Program-made: the position numbers and the translations under genes
The notes under the pieces: model-generated
The model's input: only the letters and a program-made list of their open reading frames with translations
Told to the model about the DNA's origin: nothing
The model's database searches: none
NCBI GenBank assembly: GCA_039707655.1
Contig: CM077670.1
Span: 142,766,001 to 142,830,000 of the forward strand
DNA length: 64,000 nt
Reading direction: 5' to 3'
Source of the DNA: Elymus sibiricus
Taxonomy: Eukaryota > Streptophyta > Magnoliopsida > Poales > Poaceae
In this document: piece after piece, positions 33,162 through 45,909 of the stretch
How positions within the stretch are numbered: position 1 is the stretch's first letter
Layout of the letters: each line of letters starts with the position of its first letter

Positions 33162-34693
33162 TGATACGTCTCCATCGTATCTATAATTTTTTATTGTTTC
33201 ATGCCAATATTCTACAACTTTCATATACTTTTGGCAACATTTTATATTATTTTTGGGACTAACATATTCATCCAGTGCCCAGTGCCAGTTCCTGTTTTCT
33301 ACTTGTTTTTTGTTTCGCAGAAAATCCATATCAAACGAAGTCCAAACACGATAAAATTTTACGAAGAATTATTTTGGAATATATGTGATTCTTGGAAGGA
33401 GGAATCAATGCAAACGGAGGCCCACAGCCTCCACAAGGCAAACGGGCACGACCCCCCCAGGCCGCGTGGTGTTACCTTGTGGGCACACCGTAAGTCGGTT
33501 CGGGCTCTTCTTCGGCCGCAAGGAAGCTTATATCGAGAAAAAAATCATGTTAAAATTTCAGCGCAATCGGAGTTACTGACCTCCGGGAATATAAGAAACG
33601 GTTTTCAGCCAGAAAACAGGGACGCAAAATAGAAGAGAACAGAGAGAGAGAGATCCAATCTCAGAGGGGCTCCACCCCTCCGGGAGCCATGCCGGCCATG
33701 GACCAGAGGGGAAACTCTCCTCCCATCTAGGGGGGAGGCCAAGGAAGAAGAAGAAGGAGGGGGGCTCTCTCCCCCTCTCTCCCGGTGGCGCCGGAACGCC
33801 GCCGGGGCAATCATCCTGACGGCGATCTACACCAACAACTTTGCCGCTGTCAACACCAACTCTCTCCCCCTCTATGCAGCGGTGTAACACCTCTTCTCCC
33901 CGCTGTAATCTCTACTTAAACATGGTGCTTAAAGCTATATATTATTATCCAATGATATGTGGCAATCCTATGATGTTTAAGAAGATTCATTTTGTCCTAT
34001 GGGTTGATTGATGATTGTGATTGGTTTGAGTTGTATGTTTTATTTTGGTGCTGTCCTATGGTGCCCTCCGTGTCGTGCAAGCATGTGGGATTCCCGCTGT
34101 AGGGTTTGCAATACGTTCATAATTCTCTTATAGTGGGTGGCTAGAGTGACAGAAGCTTACACCCGAGTAAGGGGGTTGTTGCGTATGGGAGTAAAGAGGA
34201 CTTGTTACTTAATGCTATGGTTGGGTTTTACCTTAATGATCTTTGGTAGTTGCAGATGCTTGCTAGAGTTCCAATCATAAGTGCATATGATCCAAGTACG
34301 GAAAGTATGTTAGCTCAGGCCTCTCCCTCATATAAAATTGCAATAATGATTACCGGTCTAGTTATCAATTGCCTAGGGACAAATCTATCTTGTGTGTTAC
34401 AAAAGCTTTCTACTGCACAACTAACTTTTATTATCTTGCAAATTGCTCATAGTTTTATTCTCGCTAAGTACTCCTAGTTTTATTTTTGCAAAGTAGTTCT
34501 AGCATTACACCTACAAAGTACTTCTAGTTTCATACTTGCTCTAGGTACAGCGAACGTTAAGTGTGCGTAGAGTTGTATCAGTGGTCGACAGAACTTGAAG
34601 GGAATATTAATTCTACCTTTAGCTCCTCATTGGGTTCGACACTCTTATTTATCGAAAAAGCTACAATTGATCCCCTATACTTGTGGGTTATCA
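33162..34693 (+). repeat. 5' LTR of element E
   Basis: Starts tgatacgtctcc and ends acttgtgggttatca. A TATA-like box (gaatataagaaac) lies at about 33587-33599, followed by a purine-rich leader. Confidence 0.93.
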
Positions 34694-34704
34694 AGACCTT
34701 TTTC

Positions 34705-34722
34705 TGGCGCCGTTGCCGGGGA
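34705..34722 (+). other. primer binding site of element E, tRNA-Asp type
   Basis: TGGCGCCGTTGCCGGGGA, the form usually assigned to tRNA-Asp in Athila-like elements, 11 nt after the LTR. Confidence 0.88.
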
Positions 34723-34843
34723 GCAATAGCGTGGGGTTGATATTCTCGTGTGTGCTTGTTTGCTTTATCACTAAGTAGTTTTTATTCTCTGTTCCACTAA
34801 GTAGTTTTTATTTTCTATTCTAAGTTGTTCTCTATCTTTAGTT

Positions 34844-36193
34844 ATGGATATGGAACACGAAATACCAAAAAAATTAGTTGTACTTGCTACTCATGGAGAT
34901 GGGGAGCGTCCTAAAACCCTCGATGCTGGTTATGTGAAAAACATTAAACACTACTTTGATAATCCTGATAAATCTCCATTCAACTTGATAATGGGATATA
35001 CTTTGGATCAACGGGAATACTTTAGGGATTATCGCTTGTCTCAAAAAGGGAAACTCTTATGGGATCAAATTGATTGTTTGCAATGGTATGCTTGGAATTT
35101 ATGCTTAAGATATGATTATACTTGTTGCTCGAAGATGAAGGCTAAACACCTTCCCTTTCGATGTGAATTTAATGATAATGAAACCTTGGCTTCTTATGCT
35201 AAGGGTGTATATGATTACTATGATGTGGAACAAATAGAAGAATTTGTTGCTTTTAAGGGTGCTTATGAAATTGAATCTTTGTTTGAAAAGTATAAAAATT
35301 ATGATGATGCTGTTTACATATCTCAAAATTATGCTAGACTTAAATATTGCCATGAGAATTATGAATATAATGCCTATATTGATCAATTTATTGAGAAATT
35401 CTCTGCTGCCCAAGAAGAGACTAATATTTTGCAGGAACCTATGGAAGAAGAAATTGATGACACTGTGAGCTCATTATATGAAAAAGATGATGAGGAGAGC
35501 GAAGAACAAAGGGAGGAAGAGCGGATTAGCTACCCGTGCCCACCTTCTAATGAGAGTAACTCTTCAACTCATACATTGTTTAATTTCCCTTCGTGCTTAA
35601 CGAAGGATGAATGCTATGATAATTGCTATGATCCCTTGGATTCGTTTGAAATATCCCTTTTTGATGAACTTGATGCTTGCTATGCTTGTGGCCATGATGC
35701 CAATTTTAATTATACTTATGGAGATGAACTTGCTATAGTTCCTTATGTTAAGAATGAAATGGTTGCTATTGCACCCACACATGATATTCCTATTATCTTT
35801 TTGAATTCTCCCAACTAGACTATATCGGAGAAGTTTGAGCTTATTAAGGATTATATTGATGGGTTGCGTTTTACTATTACACATGATGATTTTGATGAAT
35901 ATGATATGCATGTGCTTGCTGCTCCTACTTGCAATTATTATGAGAGAGGAACTATATCTCCACCTCTCTATGATTACAATACGATAAAATTGCAAGAAAT
36001 TGTTTATACTATGCATTGGCCTTTACTTGGTGTGCATTAATTGTTCTTTTATGACATGCCAATGCATATGAAGAGAGTTAGACTTCGTCGTTCCATGCTA
36101 TATGTTGCTTTGTGCTCACTAATAAATTATAAATCATTGTTAATTAAAATTGGCTTTGATAAACCTTGGGATCCGGGTGGATCGATTACTTGA
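34844..36193 (+). pseudogene. conserved ORF of unknown function in element E
   Basis: An ATG at 34844 opens a 324-codon frame ending in TAG at 35816-35818. The same frame then stays open to a TAA at about 36038 and on to TGA at 36191-36193, with the same Tyr/Asp/Asn-rich, AT-biased codon use, so the original frame was about 449 codons. The protein is acidic, rich in Asp, Tyr and Glu, has an acidic run (residues about 205-236, EEEID, EESEEQREEER) and Cys clusters (TCCSKMKAKHLPFRC; CYACGHD). I recognise no domain. Position right after the primer site is that of gag, so it may be a diverged or substituted gag-like protein of a non-autonomous family; that is inference. Confidence 0.7.
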
Positions 36194-36991
36194 GCACTTT
36201 ATGCCTAGCTTAATGGCTTTAAAGAAAGCGCTGCCTGGGAGTCAACCCGGAAGTTTTAGAGAGTCATTTTATTATGTTGTGTGCTTATAAAAAAATTAAA
36301 AACAAAAAAATATAGAGGGGAACATAAAACTTTTTCAAAAAAGAAAAGTGAAAGTGAGACAGATGAGCAATGTGGAAGTGGTGGCTAGCCTTGAACTTTG
36401 TTCATGCCCATGGAAAATTTGTGAATCTTGATTACAGAAACTTTTCAACAAAAATAAGTATCCCCTTCTACAAATCCATTGTATTATAAAAATAATGTGC
36501 CAAGTAATTCCTTTGGGATGATTTGGATGATAGTATGGTAGATGCTGATGGAAAACAGAAACTTTTGTGTCCAGTGCAGGAATTTTGTTTTTTCTCTGGA
36601 GTGTCAGAACCTTCTGAATTTTTTACACAGTATTGATATATGAATTCCCACGTTGTCATAATTTTTCAGAATTTTTGGAGTTACATAAGTATGACTATAA
36701 TTCAGATCTGTACAGACTATTCTGTTTTAGACAGATTCTGTTTTTGTTGCATAGTTTGCTTATTTTGATGTATCGGTGGATCGTATCGGGGGGTATGAGT
36801 CATGGAGAAGTTGGAGTACAGCAGCATTATGCCAATATTAAATATGAATCAATTTACAACAGTACTTAGAGTTTAAGATTTAATTGTTATACTAACGGAT
36901 CTCACGAGGTTTCTGTTGAGTTTTGTGTGCTAAAGTTTTCAAGTTTTGGGTGAGACAACGATGGATAAAGGAATAAGGAGCGGCAAGAGCC

Positions 36992-37063
36992 TAAGCTTGG
37001 GGATGCCCAAGGCACCCCAAGGTAATATTCAAGGAAGACTCAAGTGTCTAAGCTTGGGGATGC
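36992..37063 (+). repeat. duplicated internal polypurine-tract copies in element E
   Basis: taagcttggggatgc occurs at 36992-37006 and 37049-37063, both identical to the tract at 39220-39234 that directly precedes the 3' LTR. Confidence 0.9.
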
Positions 37064-38369
37064 CCCGGATGGCATCCCCTCTTTCATCTACAATCTATCG
37101 GTATATCACTTGGAGCTATATTTTTATTCATCACATGATATGTGTTTTACTTGGAGCGTCATGTGCTTTTTCTTTTTCTTTTAATAATGCACCATGCTGG
37201 TATGAGATAGTCCTTGGTTGATTTATATAATGCTTCATGCACTTCACTTATATCTTTTGAGTATGGCTTTATAGAATGCTTCATGTGCTTCACATATATC
37301 ATTTGAAGTTTGGATGCCTGTTTCTCTACATATAGAAAACCGTTATTTGTAGAATGCTCTTTTGCTTCACTTATATTTATTAGAGTGTAGTCTTTTGTAT
37401 AAAGAATTAAACTCTCATGCTTCACTTATATCTATTTAGAGAGTCAACATGAATTGGTCATTCACATGGTTAGTCATAAAATCCTACATAAAACTTGTAG
37501 ATCACTGAATATGATAAGTTTGATTCCTTGCAATAGTTTTGCGATATTAAGATGGTGATATGTGGGAGGTACTAGTGAATAATTGTGGTTTAGTAAGAAT
37601 ATTGGTGTTAAGGTTTGTGATTCCCGAAGCATGCACGTATGGTCTGTCGTTATGCTAAGAAGTTGGAGCATGATTTATTCTTGATTGTCTTCCTTTGTGT
37701 GGCGGTCAGGGGCGCGCGATGGTGAAATCCTACCAACCTCCCCCCTAGGGGCATGTGTAGTAGTACTTTTCTTCAAGGGCTAATAGACTTTTGCAATAAG
37801 TATGTGAGTTCTTTATGACTAATGTGAGTCCATGGATTATACGCACTCTCACCCTTCCGCAATTTGCTAGCCTCTTCGGTACCGTGCATTGCCCTTTCTC
37901 ACCTCGAGAGTTGGTGCAAACTTCGCCGGTGCATCCAAACCCCGTGATATGATACGCTCTATCACACATAAGCCTCCTTATATCTTCCTCAAAACAGCCA
38001 CCATACCTACCTATTATGGCATTTCCATAGCCATTTCGAGATATATTGCCATGCAACTTCCACCGTTCGTTTTATATGACACACATCATCATTGTCATAT
38101 TGCTTTGCATGATCATATAGCTGACATAGTATTTGTGGCTCAGCCACCATTCATCATTTTCATACATGTTACGCTAGCATCATTGCACATCCTGGTACAC
38201 TGCCAGAGGCATTCATATAGAGTCATATTTGTTCTAGTTTTGAGTTGTAATATCGAGTTGTAAGTAAATAGAAGTGTGATGATCATCATTATTGGAGCAT
38301 TGTCCCAGTGAGGAAAGAATGGTGGAGACTAATGAGTCTTCGAAAAAGTGGGGATGAGGTCCATGAGAC

Positions 38370-38460
38370 TGTTCAAAAAAAAAATAGGCCAAAAAGAGCC
38401 CATCAAAAAAAAGGAAAAAAATGAAAACAAAAAAAAAATTAGAGAAAAAAAGAGAAGGGG
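38370..38460. repeat. A-rich low-complexity tract in element E
   Basis: Runs of 8-10 A separated by short G/C words. A matching pyrimidine tract lies in element D at about 52720-52780. Confidence 0.85.
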
Positions 38461-39219
38461 CAATGTTACTATCCTTTTACCACACTTGTGCTTCAGAGTA
38501 GCACCATGTTCTTCATATAGAGAGTCTCCCGAGTTGTCACTATCATATACTAGTGGGAATTTTTGATTATAGAACTTGGCTTGTATATTCCGATGACGGG
38601 CTTCCTCAAATGCCCGAGGTGTTCATGAGCAAGTAAGTTGGATGCACACCCACTTAGTTTTCAGTTTGAGCTTTCATACACTTATAGCTCTTAGTGCATC
38701 CGTTGCATGGCAATCCCTACTCCTCACATTGATATCGATTGATGGGCATCTCCATAGCACGTTGATCCGCCTAGTTGATGAGAGATTTTCTCCCTTTTTG
38801 ACTACTCCTTATTGATCCCTACCACCACATCCTATTCCACCCATAGTGCTATGTCCATGGCTCGCGCTCATGTATTGCGTGGGGTTGAAAAATTTGAAGC
38901 ACGTTAAAAAGTATGAACCAATTGCTTGGCTAAAACCGGGGTTGTTCATGATAAATATTTTGTGTTAAGAAGATGGAGCATGACATGATCATATGATTTT
39001 GTAGGGATAACTTTCTTTAGCATTTTTATTCTGAAAGGCATGATTGTTTGTTGGTATGCCTGAGTATTGATGTCTTTATATCAAATTATAGACTATTGCT
39101 TTGAATCACTCGTGTCTTGATATTCATGCCATGATTAGATTATATGATCAAGATTATGCTAGCATTCCACATCAAAAATTATCTTTTTATCATTTGCCTA
39201 CTCAAGGACGAGCAGGAAT

Positions 39220-39234
39220 TAAGCTTGGGGATGC
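39220..39234 (+). other. polypurine tract of element E
   Basis: taagcttggggatgc directly abuts the 3' LTR start tgatacg. Confidence 0.88.
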
Positions 39235-40741
39235 TGATACGTCTCCGTCGTATCTATATTTTTTGATTGTTTCATGCCAATATTCTACAACTTTCATATA
39301 CTTTTGGCAACATTTTATATTATTTTTGGGACTAACATATTGATCCAGTGCCCAATGCCAGTTCCTGTTTTCTGCTTGCTTTTTGTTTCAAAAAAATCCA
39401 TATCAAACAAAGTCCAAACGGGATAAATTTTTATGGAGAATTATTTTGGAATATATGTGATTTTTGGGAGGTGGAATCAACGCAAACGGAGCCCCACAGC
39501 CTCCACAAGGCAAATGGGCACGACCCCCCCCTAGGCCGTGTGGTGTTGCCTTATGGGCACACCCTACGTCGGTTGGGGCTCTTCTTTGGCTGCAAGGAAG
39601 CTTATATCAAGAAAAAATCGTGTTAAAATTTCAGCGCAATCGGAGTTACGGATCTCCGGGAATATAAGAAACGGTTTTCGGCCAGAAAAGAGGGACGCGA
39701 AACAGAAGAGAACAAAGAGAGAGATCCAATCTCGGAGGGGCTCCTCCCCTCCGGGAGCCTTGGCGTCCATGGACCAGAGGGGAAACTCTCCTCCCATCTA
39801 GGGGGGAGGCCAAGGAAGAAGAAGAAGGAGGGGAGCTCTCTCCCCCTCTCTCCCGGTGGCGTCGGAACGCCACCGGGGCAATCATCGTGACGGCGATCTA
39901 CACGAACAACTTCGCCGCCGTCAACACCAACTCTCTCCCCCTTTATGCAGCGGTGTAACACCTCTTCTCCCCACTGTAATCTCTACTTAAACATGGTGTA
40001 TATGCTATATATTATCATCCAATGATATGTGGCAATCCTATGATGTTTGAGTAGATTTGTTTTGTCCTATGGGTTGATTGATGATCGTGATTGGTTTGAG
40101 TTGTATGTTTTATTTTGGTGCTGTCCTATGGTGTCCTCCTTGTCGCGCAAGCGTGTGGGATTCCCGCTGTAGGGTTTACAATACGTTCATAATTCTCTTA
40201 TAGTGGGCAGCTAGAGTGACAGAAGCTTACACCTGAGTAAGGGGGTTGTTGCATATGGGAGTAAAGAGGACTTATTACTTAATGCTATGGTTGGGTTTTA
40301 CATTAATGATCTTTGGTAGTTGCGGATGCTTGCTAGAGTTCCAATCATAAGTGCATATGATCCAAGTACGAAAAGTATGTTAGCTCATGCCTCTGCCTCA
40401 TATAAAATTGCAATAATGATTACCGGTCTAGTTATCGATTGCCTAGGGACAAATCTTTCTCTTGTGTTACAAAAGCTTTCTACTAAACAACTAACTTTTA
40501 TTACCTTGGAAATTGCTCGTTGTTTTATTCTCGCTAAGTACTCCTAGTTTTATTTTCGCAAAGTAGTTCAGCATTACACCTACAAAGTACTTCTAGGTTC
40601 ATACTTGCTCTAGGTAAAGCGAACGTTAAGTGTGCGTAGAGTTGTATCGGTGGTCGATAGAACTTGAAGGGAATATTAATTCTACCTTTAGCTCCTCGTT
40701 GGGTTCGACACTCTTATTTATCGAAAAAGCTACAATTGATC

Positions 40742-43700
40742 TGTGACGCCCCCGACCCGACCGTGCACTAACCATACACGCAAATGCACACGATCAAGCC
40801 CAGGGACTCACGGGAAGATATCAGAACACAACTCTAGACACAAAATAAAATAATACAAGCTTTATATTACAAGCCAGGGGCCTCGAGGGCTCGAATACAT
40901 AAGCTCGATTTACACAAGAGTCATCAGAAGCAACAATATCTGAGTACAGACATAATTAGACAAGTTTGCCTTAAGAAGGCTGAGCAAAACAACGACAACT
41001 AGATCGAAAAGGCACAGGCCTCCTGCCTGGGAGCCTCCTATCTACTCCTGGTCGTCGGTCTCCACGTAATAGTAGGCTCCGTCGGGGGTAGTAGTAGTCA
41101 TCGACGGGGTCAGCTGGCTTTGGGGCTCCGTCATCTGATCGCAGCAATCGGGTATGGGGGAAAAAGGGGTAGCAAAGCAACCGTGAGTACTCATCCAAAG
41201 TACTTGCAATACTTACATTAGATCTATGCTAAGTATGCATCGGTATCAAAGGGAAGGGGCTGTATATGTGGACTAAACTGCAGAAATGCCAGAATAGAGG
41301 GGAAGCTTAGCCTATCGAAGACTAGCATCTTGCAGCGTCTTACAGCATTAGAAGAGAGTAGAGTAACATATAATATAGTAACTAGTATATATTAGCAACG
41401 CCCAGAGATCCTTCCTCGACTCCCTGCGAGAAAGTGATCCCGGAGCCATTATATCAATTTAGTATCACAAGTATCCAGTTCTAGTTTGTAGTAGATCGGG
41501 ATACAACTCTGAGCGTCCTGTTACCGTGGACATGGCTATTCGAATAGATAACTTCCCTGCAGGGGTGCACCAACTTACCCAACACGCTCGATTAACTCTG
41601 GCCGGACACACTTTTCCTGGTCATGCCCGGCCTCAGCTGATTGACATGACGTAGTCCTACATAGGCTCCCCAGAGAGGTCCCCGCCGGTCTACATCCTAA
41701 GCGCTCAGGGGTCTTGGGCCCATCGCCCTTTGCACTCCAGGTCGTTGTGCGCAGGGTGAATACCAGCGCCACCTCTCTCCTGGATGGCGCGATCCGACCG
41801 TGCCACAATGCTGAACTGGACGTCTGACAGAGTTTTCGGGAGAATTGTACGACACTGAGTGCCCATAACTTATCCCGCATGGTGGTTAGTGCGAAAAGCC
41901 TAGAGGCCTACTCAGATCACATATCCAAACCCATTAGTGTGTTGGGAACGCGCGGTGACGGTCAGTGCTCCTGTCGCCCCATCTCGCGGACTTATGGCAA
42001 GGGCCAGGCTCATCCCTCTCTAGGGCGGTCTCTGCCTGCCCGGCCGTGCCGCATAATTATCCTGCGGGTACCCTCCAGGCCAACCCGACTTCACAAGAGA
42101 TTGTCGGGGACTCAAGTCCACCTCTACCGGGTTGGTACCGCCTCTCCCTTCAGTCCCGCAGTAACAGTTAAAAAGGGGTAACAGTTAAAGGTAACGGTGT
42201 CTTTTTATCATCATGGGGGAAGTCCGAGGAATCACCCTCGATGGACTCCCACTCGATGTGTCCATCAAGGTGAACTTGGAGGAATCACCCTCGATGGGTT
42301 CACACTTGAGGGGTTGCACGACAGAGTCATCATCGAAGGTGGTGAAAGAGGAATCACCCTCGGTAACCCACAACCAACTAGCTACGCTACAGAGATATCC
42401 TCAGTAGTGAAGTAGGAGGTATCACCCTCGGCACTCGATAGTAGCTCTGCAGAGTCGTACAACTAAGGGGGGGTGCGGTGCTGTGTCGGTCTCTGCACAT
42501 CGATCACATTGACTGAATCTTCCAGTAGTAAAGCCTGGCAACACGAACAAGGGTGTAGGGCCTCTGATGGATCACTAACCAGCCTATACTGAGCATATAG
42601 GACAATAGGTAAAGTATCAACAACAGGTTACAAAATCAGGCTATGCATCAGAATAGGTGCTATCGAACATAGTAGCAAAATCTAATGCAAGCACGAGAGA
42701 GAAATAATGGGCGATATAGGAATGATCAAGGGGGTTTTGCTTGCCTGGAAGCTTTGTTGAAAGGGGCTGGACGTCAGGGGCATAGTCGTACTCGGGAGCA
42801 GCGTCAGTCTCGGAGTCTACCGGAGAGAAGAGGGGGAAGAAACAGTAAATATAAAGCAAACAAATGCATCACAAGGCATTACATGGCAATATGCTGTGCT
42901 AGGGGTGAGCTAACGCAGTGCTACACGTTACAGACGGAGCGGGAAAATAGCTCTGGGCAATTATCGAACAGGCGATCCAGAGGGGAAGGTTCCATGTTTG
43001 CAGTGTTGGAGGCATGTGACAGGTATGTGGATGGCATATTCGGATTCGTCTTATTTTTCTGATTATTTTTCATATATAAATTATTTTCATCCGAGTTACG
43101 GTTTATTTTATATGATTTTCAAAAGTTTTAAACAATTTCTGGAATTTACTGGAATATTATTAATTTCGAAATTCAGTTAAATGCTAAATGCTATGGGTAC
43201 ACAGAAGTGTACCTAGCAGAGTGCTCTGTGAGGCTGACAGTGGTGCCAGTTGACTTGGTCAACAACCCAGTCAGCAGGCACAGTCAGCAGTCAACAGTGA
43301 CTGTTGACTGGTCAACGGGCCCGGTGAGACCCAGTGTCAGTGACACAGGGGGGGTCCACTGGCCGGGCCACGTGGCAGTGGCGGGCCGGCGTTTAGCCGC
43401 CGGCGACCAAAATCGCGGTGGCGTGCCTCAGATCTCGCCGGAAAACGGCTATGGGCCACGGATCGGCACGCGGAAGGGTTCTACGGGCTGCTGGCGCTCG
43501 CGCGCATCCAGTGGTGGTGGTCGCGGGTGCTGGGAGTGGCCGGAGGTGCGTCGCCGATGAGCCGTGGCGGCGGTGGTGTTCGGGTGTGCACGGGGGTCAT
43601 CGATATAGGGCACGGCGAAGCGCACGGACTGTCGCGTTGGCCTCCTGGGGATCCCAGGAGCTCGACGCAAGGCTCGGACGCGGTTGGCGCTTGCGGTGGC

Positions 43701-44757
43701 CGCGACAGCGAAGTGAGCAGCGGCGGTTAGCTCACGACACTGGCGGGGTAAGAGGATAGGCGCACAGGGAACGGAGCAAAGGGGCCGGAGGCTCGGGGGC
43801 TCACAGCGAGGCCGTAGGGAGCTCAGGGGAGCCGGGGAGGGGCTCGGTGCTGAGGATCGACGACAGAAGCGGCGGCGATCTGAGGGTGAAGACGACCTCG
43901 CTCCGGTCAAAGAAGAGGCACCCGGCTCGAACCCGACGGTGCAGGCGATGTGGCAGAGGGCGGCGGAGCTCCTGGACAGCCTCTCAGGAGCCGGGGGCGA
44001 CGGTGGCTCCAATGACGAGGCGAACCATGGCGGCGACGGTGTCGGGTTCGACCAGATCAGGAAGAGGGGCGAGGGAGAGGGGGAACTGGCGTGCTAGGGT
44101 TGTCACGGGCTCGAGGGCGTCGCCTTTATCCCCTCCACGACACCCTATAGTGCCTCGGTGTCGAGCAGCGTGCGGGCGCGCGTGTGCGTGCTCGGCCATG
44201 GCGACAGCTGCGGAGAGAGTTAGGAGGCGACGCTGCGCGGGCTGGGCTGGCCACTGTTTAACTTAAGCCCACTGGCACAGTAACGTTCAGGCCTTTTTTC
44301 CCTTTACTTCTTCTGTTTCTTTTAAATAAACACTGTTTTGCAATTAAATAAGCCATCAAATGACTTTGCAAAAATGTGGAGCTTGGCCATATAAATGCAC
44401 TCCAATTTTTGGCACTGCCACCAAAAGTTTTGAAGGCATTTGAATTTGTTTGAATTTTTCATAATTGGAAAAGCATTTAAATATGCTGATTTGGCACTGT
44501 TACAATTACTATAGCTCAAGTAAGCAAATAAGTGATGTTGTTTTCCTCAAAAAATAATTGTTATGGAATATTTGCTAAATGATGGACTATTTTGCAGCAA
44601 TTTTTGTGCAACTTCAAATTTCACTTGCAATTTGAATTGATTTCAGAGGTGGAATTTGAAATGAGATATGAATCCAATTATGATCAAGCACTGCAAAGCT
44701 AGGTGACTTAACATAATCATGATGGATTACTGTAGCTTAATACATGGGGGTGTTACA
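40742..44757 (-). mobile_element. solo LTR (4.0 kb) of a LARD-like family
   Basis: Starts tgtgacgccc and ends gggtgttaca, flanked by a perfect tgatc duplication (40737-40741 and 44758-44762). Ends and layout resemble the 9328-13780 LTR (tgtggcgcc...ggtgttaca), including a GC-rich block (about 43330-44230), but the sequence is a different family member. A single LTR with an intact duplication indicates loss of the interior by LTR-LTR recombination. By analogy it reads on the minus strand. No gene recognised. A TATA-like box may lie at 44121-44132 (minus, GGATAAAGGCG). Confidence 0.85.
42185..42425. repeat. short interspersed repeat 'ggaatcaccctcg' in the solo LTR
   Basis: The word (g)aggaatcaccctcg(a/g)(t/g) recurs near 42227, 42280, 42350 and 42418 with variable spacing of about 50-70 bp. 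It gives an imperfect tandem array. Confidence 0.65.
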
Positions 44758-44788
44758 TGATCCCCTATACTTGTGGGTTATCACTACG

Positions 44789-45280
44789 TGTGGAGTTTCT
44801 CCCAGCGCTTGCCGTAATGACCTTGCATGTCCTTGAAGCCGGCAGCCAATGTCTCCAAGAAGGCAAGGTGTGTAGCGATGTCGTCAGAGCTGTCTGATAC
44901 CATGATGCTGCTGGAGAAAGACGCCAAGATTTGCGCTATTGCGTCATCAAAAGTAGGTTCCCTAGCACCAGATGAGCTGGGGGCTCTGGATTCATGCCGC
45001 TGATGGATAGGCTCCAAGGGACCCGTCAGAGCTTGCGTCGCGGGTGCGCTGGGATGGATGTCAGTGCTTGGCTTGTCGCTGCTGGCTTCTCCCATCTCAG
45101 CATCTCTTATGACAAGCTCAGATGTGCTGCCGGAGGGTTTGTCAGGCTCTTCGAGATTTTTCCTGGCCTCCTCAGTGGCGGACACTGCGGCCTCTTCGGT
45201 GGAGATCTTGGCGGCCTCATCAGCAGCGCTTTTCGCAATCTCCTCCACAGAGACGTCTTCCTCTTCCGGAGAGGTCGGTT
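44789..45280 (-). pseudogene. antisense gene of element A, third exon (proximal part)
   Basis: Begins after the acceptor at 45281-45282. It encodes EPTSPEEEDVSVEEIAKSAA and an Ala/Glu/Ser-rich region, then FLETLAAGFKDMQGHYGKRW, and runs up to the target duplication of E. The frame resumes at 33161 on the far side of E. Confidence 0.75.
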
Positions 45281-45395
45281 CTTCAAGATAGGAAAGAAGC
45301 GAAGGGCAAGATGAAATCAAAATTTTAGGACAAGTTCAAGAAAACAAAAAAAGAGGGATTGACTAGGATAAGATTACAGCTGGAAAGGAACTCAC
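45281..45395 (-). other. intron 2 of the antisense gene in element A
   Basis: Minus-strand donor CAAG|GTGAGT and acceptor TTGAAG|AACC, 115 nt, with stops inside. Splicing joins Q and EPTSP in frame (phase 1). Confidence 0.7.
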
Positions 45396-45823
45396 CTTGA
45401 TGAGCATGTGGAGGGGATGCCGTTCTTCCTCCGGCAACCTCGGTTGCCGTTGCTCAGTCTCCGGCAATGTTAGTTGCCAGAGGGGCCTCGATGCCGGCGG
45501 GCTCTTCTTGGTGCTCCTCTGGGGGAGGGCTGCTCCTTGCCGGTGAAGGTCTTGATGACGAATCAGAGGTTGAGGGTGCCATCAAGGGATCCGTTCCTTG
45601 GCGCTCTCCTTCTAGCTGGCCGCTTCCCAAGTCCTTGTCGGTCTCCATTGCAGAAGACTTGATGACGGTGCTTGCCAGCGGGAATTGGATGTGAGCCTCA
45701 CGCGACGAGCTTGAGCCGGCGACCTCAGAGGAGCTGACACCTTGGTCTGTGCCTATTGCCGTCTCGCCTTCTTCGGCGGTCCTGGGCCTCTTCCTCTACC
45801 TTTCCGCCAAGGGCACCTCATCC
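45396..45823 (-). pseudogene. antisense gene of element A, second exon
   Basis: Ser/Pro/Glu-rich linker with RKRPRTAEEG (possible nuclear localisation signal) and SSSRPSPARSSPPPEEHQEE. In-frame TAGs lie near 45796 and 45454, in contexts where Gln is likely. Confidence 0.7.
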
Positions 45824-45909
45824 CTGCAAGATTATAACGGTCAAGATGATTAGTTCAACAACAATATCAAGACAATCGTAAGAATGATGGATGGAGAAGA
45901 TAGACTTAC
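45824..45909 (-). other. intron 1 of the antisense gene in element A
   Basis: Minus-strand donor GAAGA|GTAAGT and acceptor CTTGCAG|GGATG, 86 nt. Splicing restores an E-D-E-V-P reading. Confidence 0.7.

Larger units (their letters stand above)
36194..39234 (+). other. non-coding interior of element E
   Basis: No coding signal. It holds two exact internal copies of the polypurine tract (36992-37006, 37049-37063), an A-rich low-complexity tract (about 38370-38460) and the true tract at 39220-39234. Confidence 0.75.
33162..44783 (+). mobile_element. element E: non-autonomous plus-strand LTR retrotransposon
   Basis: 5' LTR 33162-34693 (1532 bp) and 3' LTR 39235-40741 plus 44763-44783 (1528 bp without the inserted solo LTR and the duplicated target) are clearly homologous. 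The primer site (34705-34722) and polypurine tract (39220-39234) are intact. The target duplication is ctgcg / ctacg (33157-33161 and 44784-44788, one mismatch). The 4.5-kb interior holds one ORF with no gag, RT or integrase similarity, so it depends on other elements. The LTR style is that of Athila-like Triticeae families. Confidence 0.92.
39235..44783 (+). repeat. 3' LTR of element E, split by a solo LTR
   Basis: 39235-40741 matches the 5' LTR. The last bases resume at 44758-44783 (tgatcccctatacttgtggg..., ending ttatca) after the solo LTR and its duplicated tgatc. Confidence 0.92.

Noticed and set aside
43449..44012. 187-codon minus-strand frame in the solo LTR
   Set aside because: Same GC-rich LTR block, low complexity, no domain. 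More likely an artefact of base composition.
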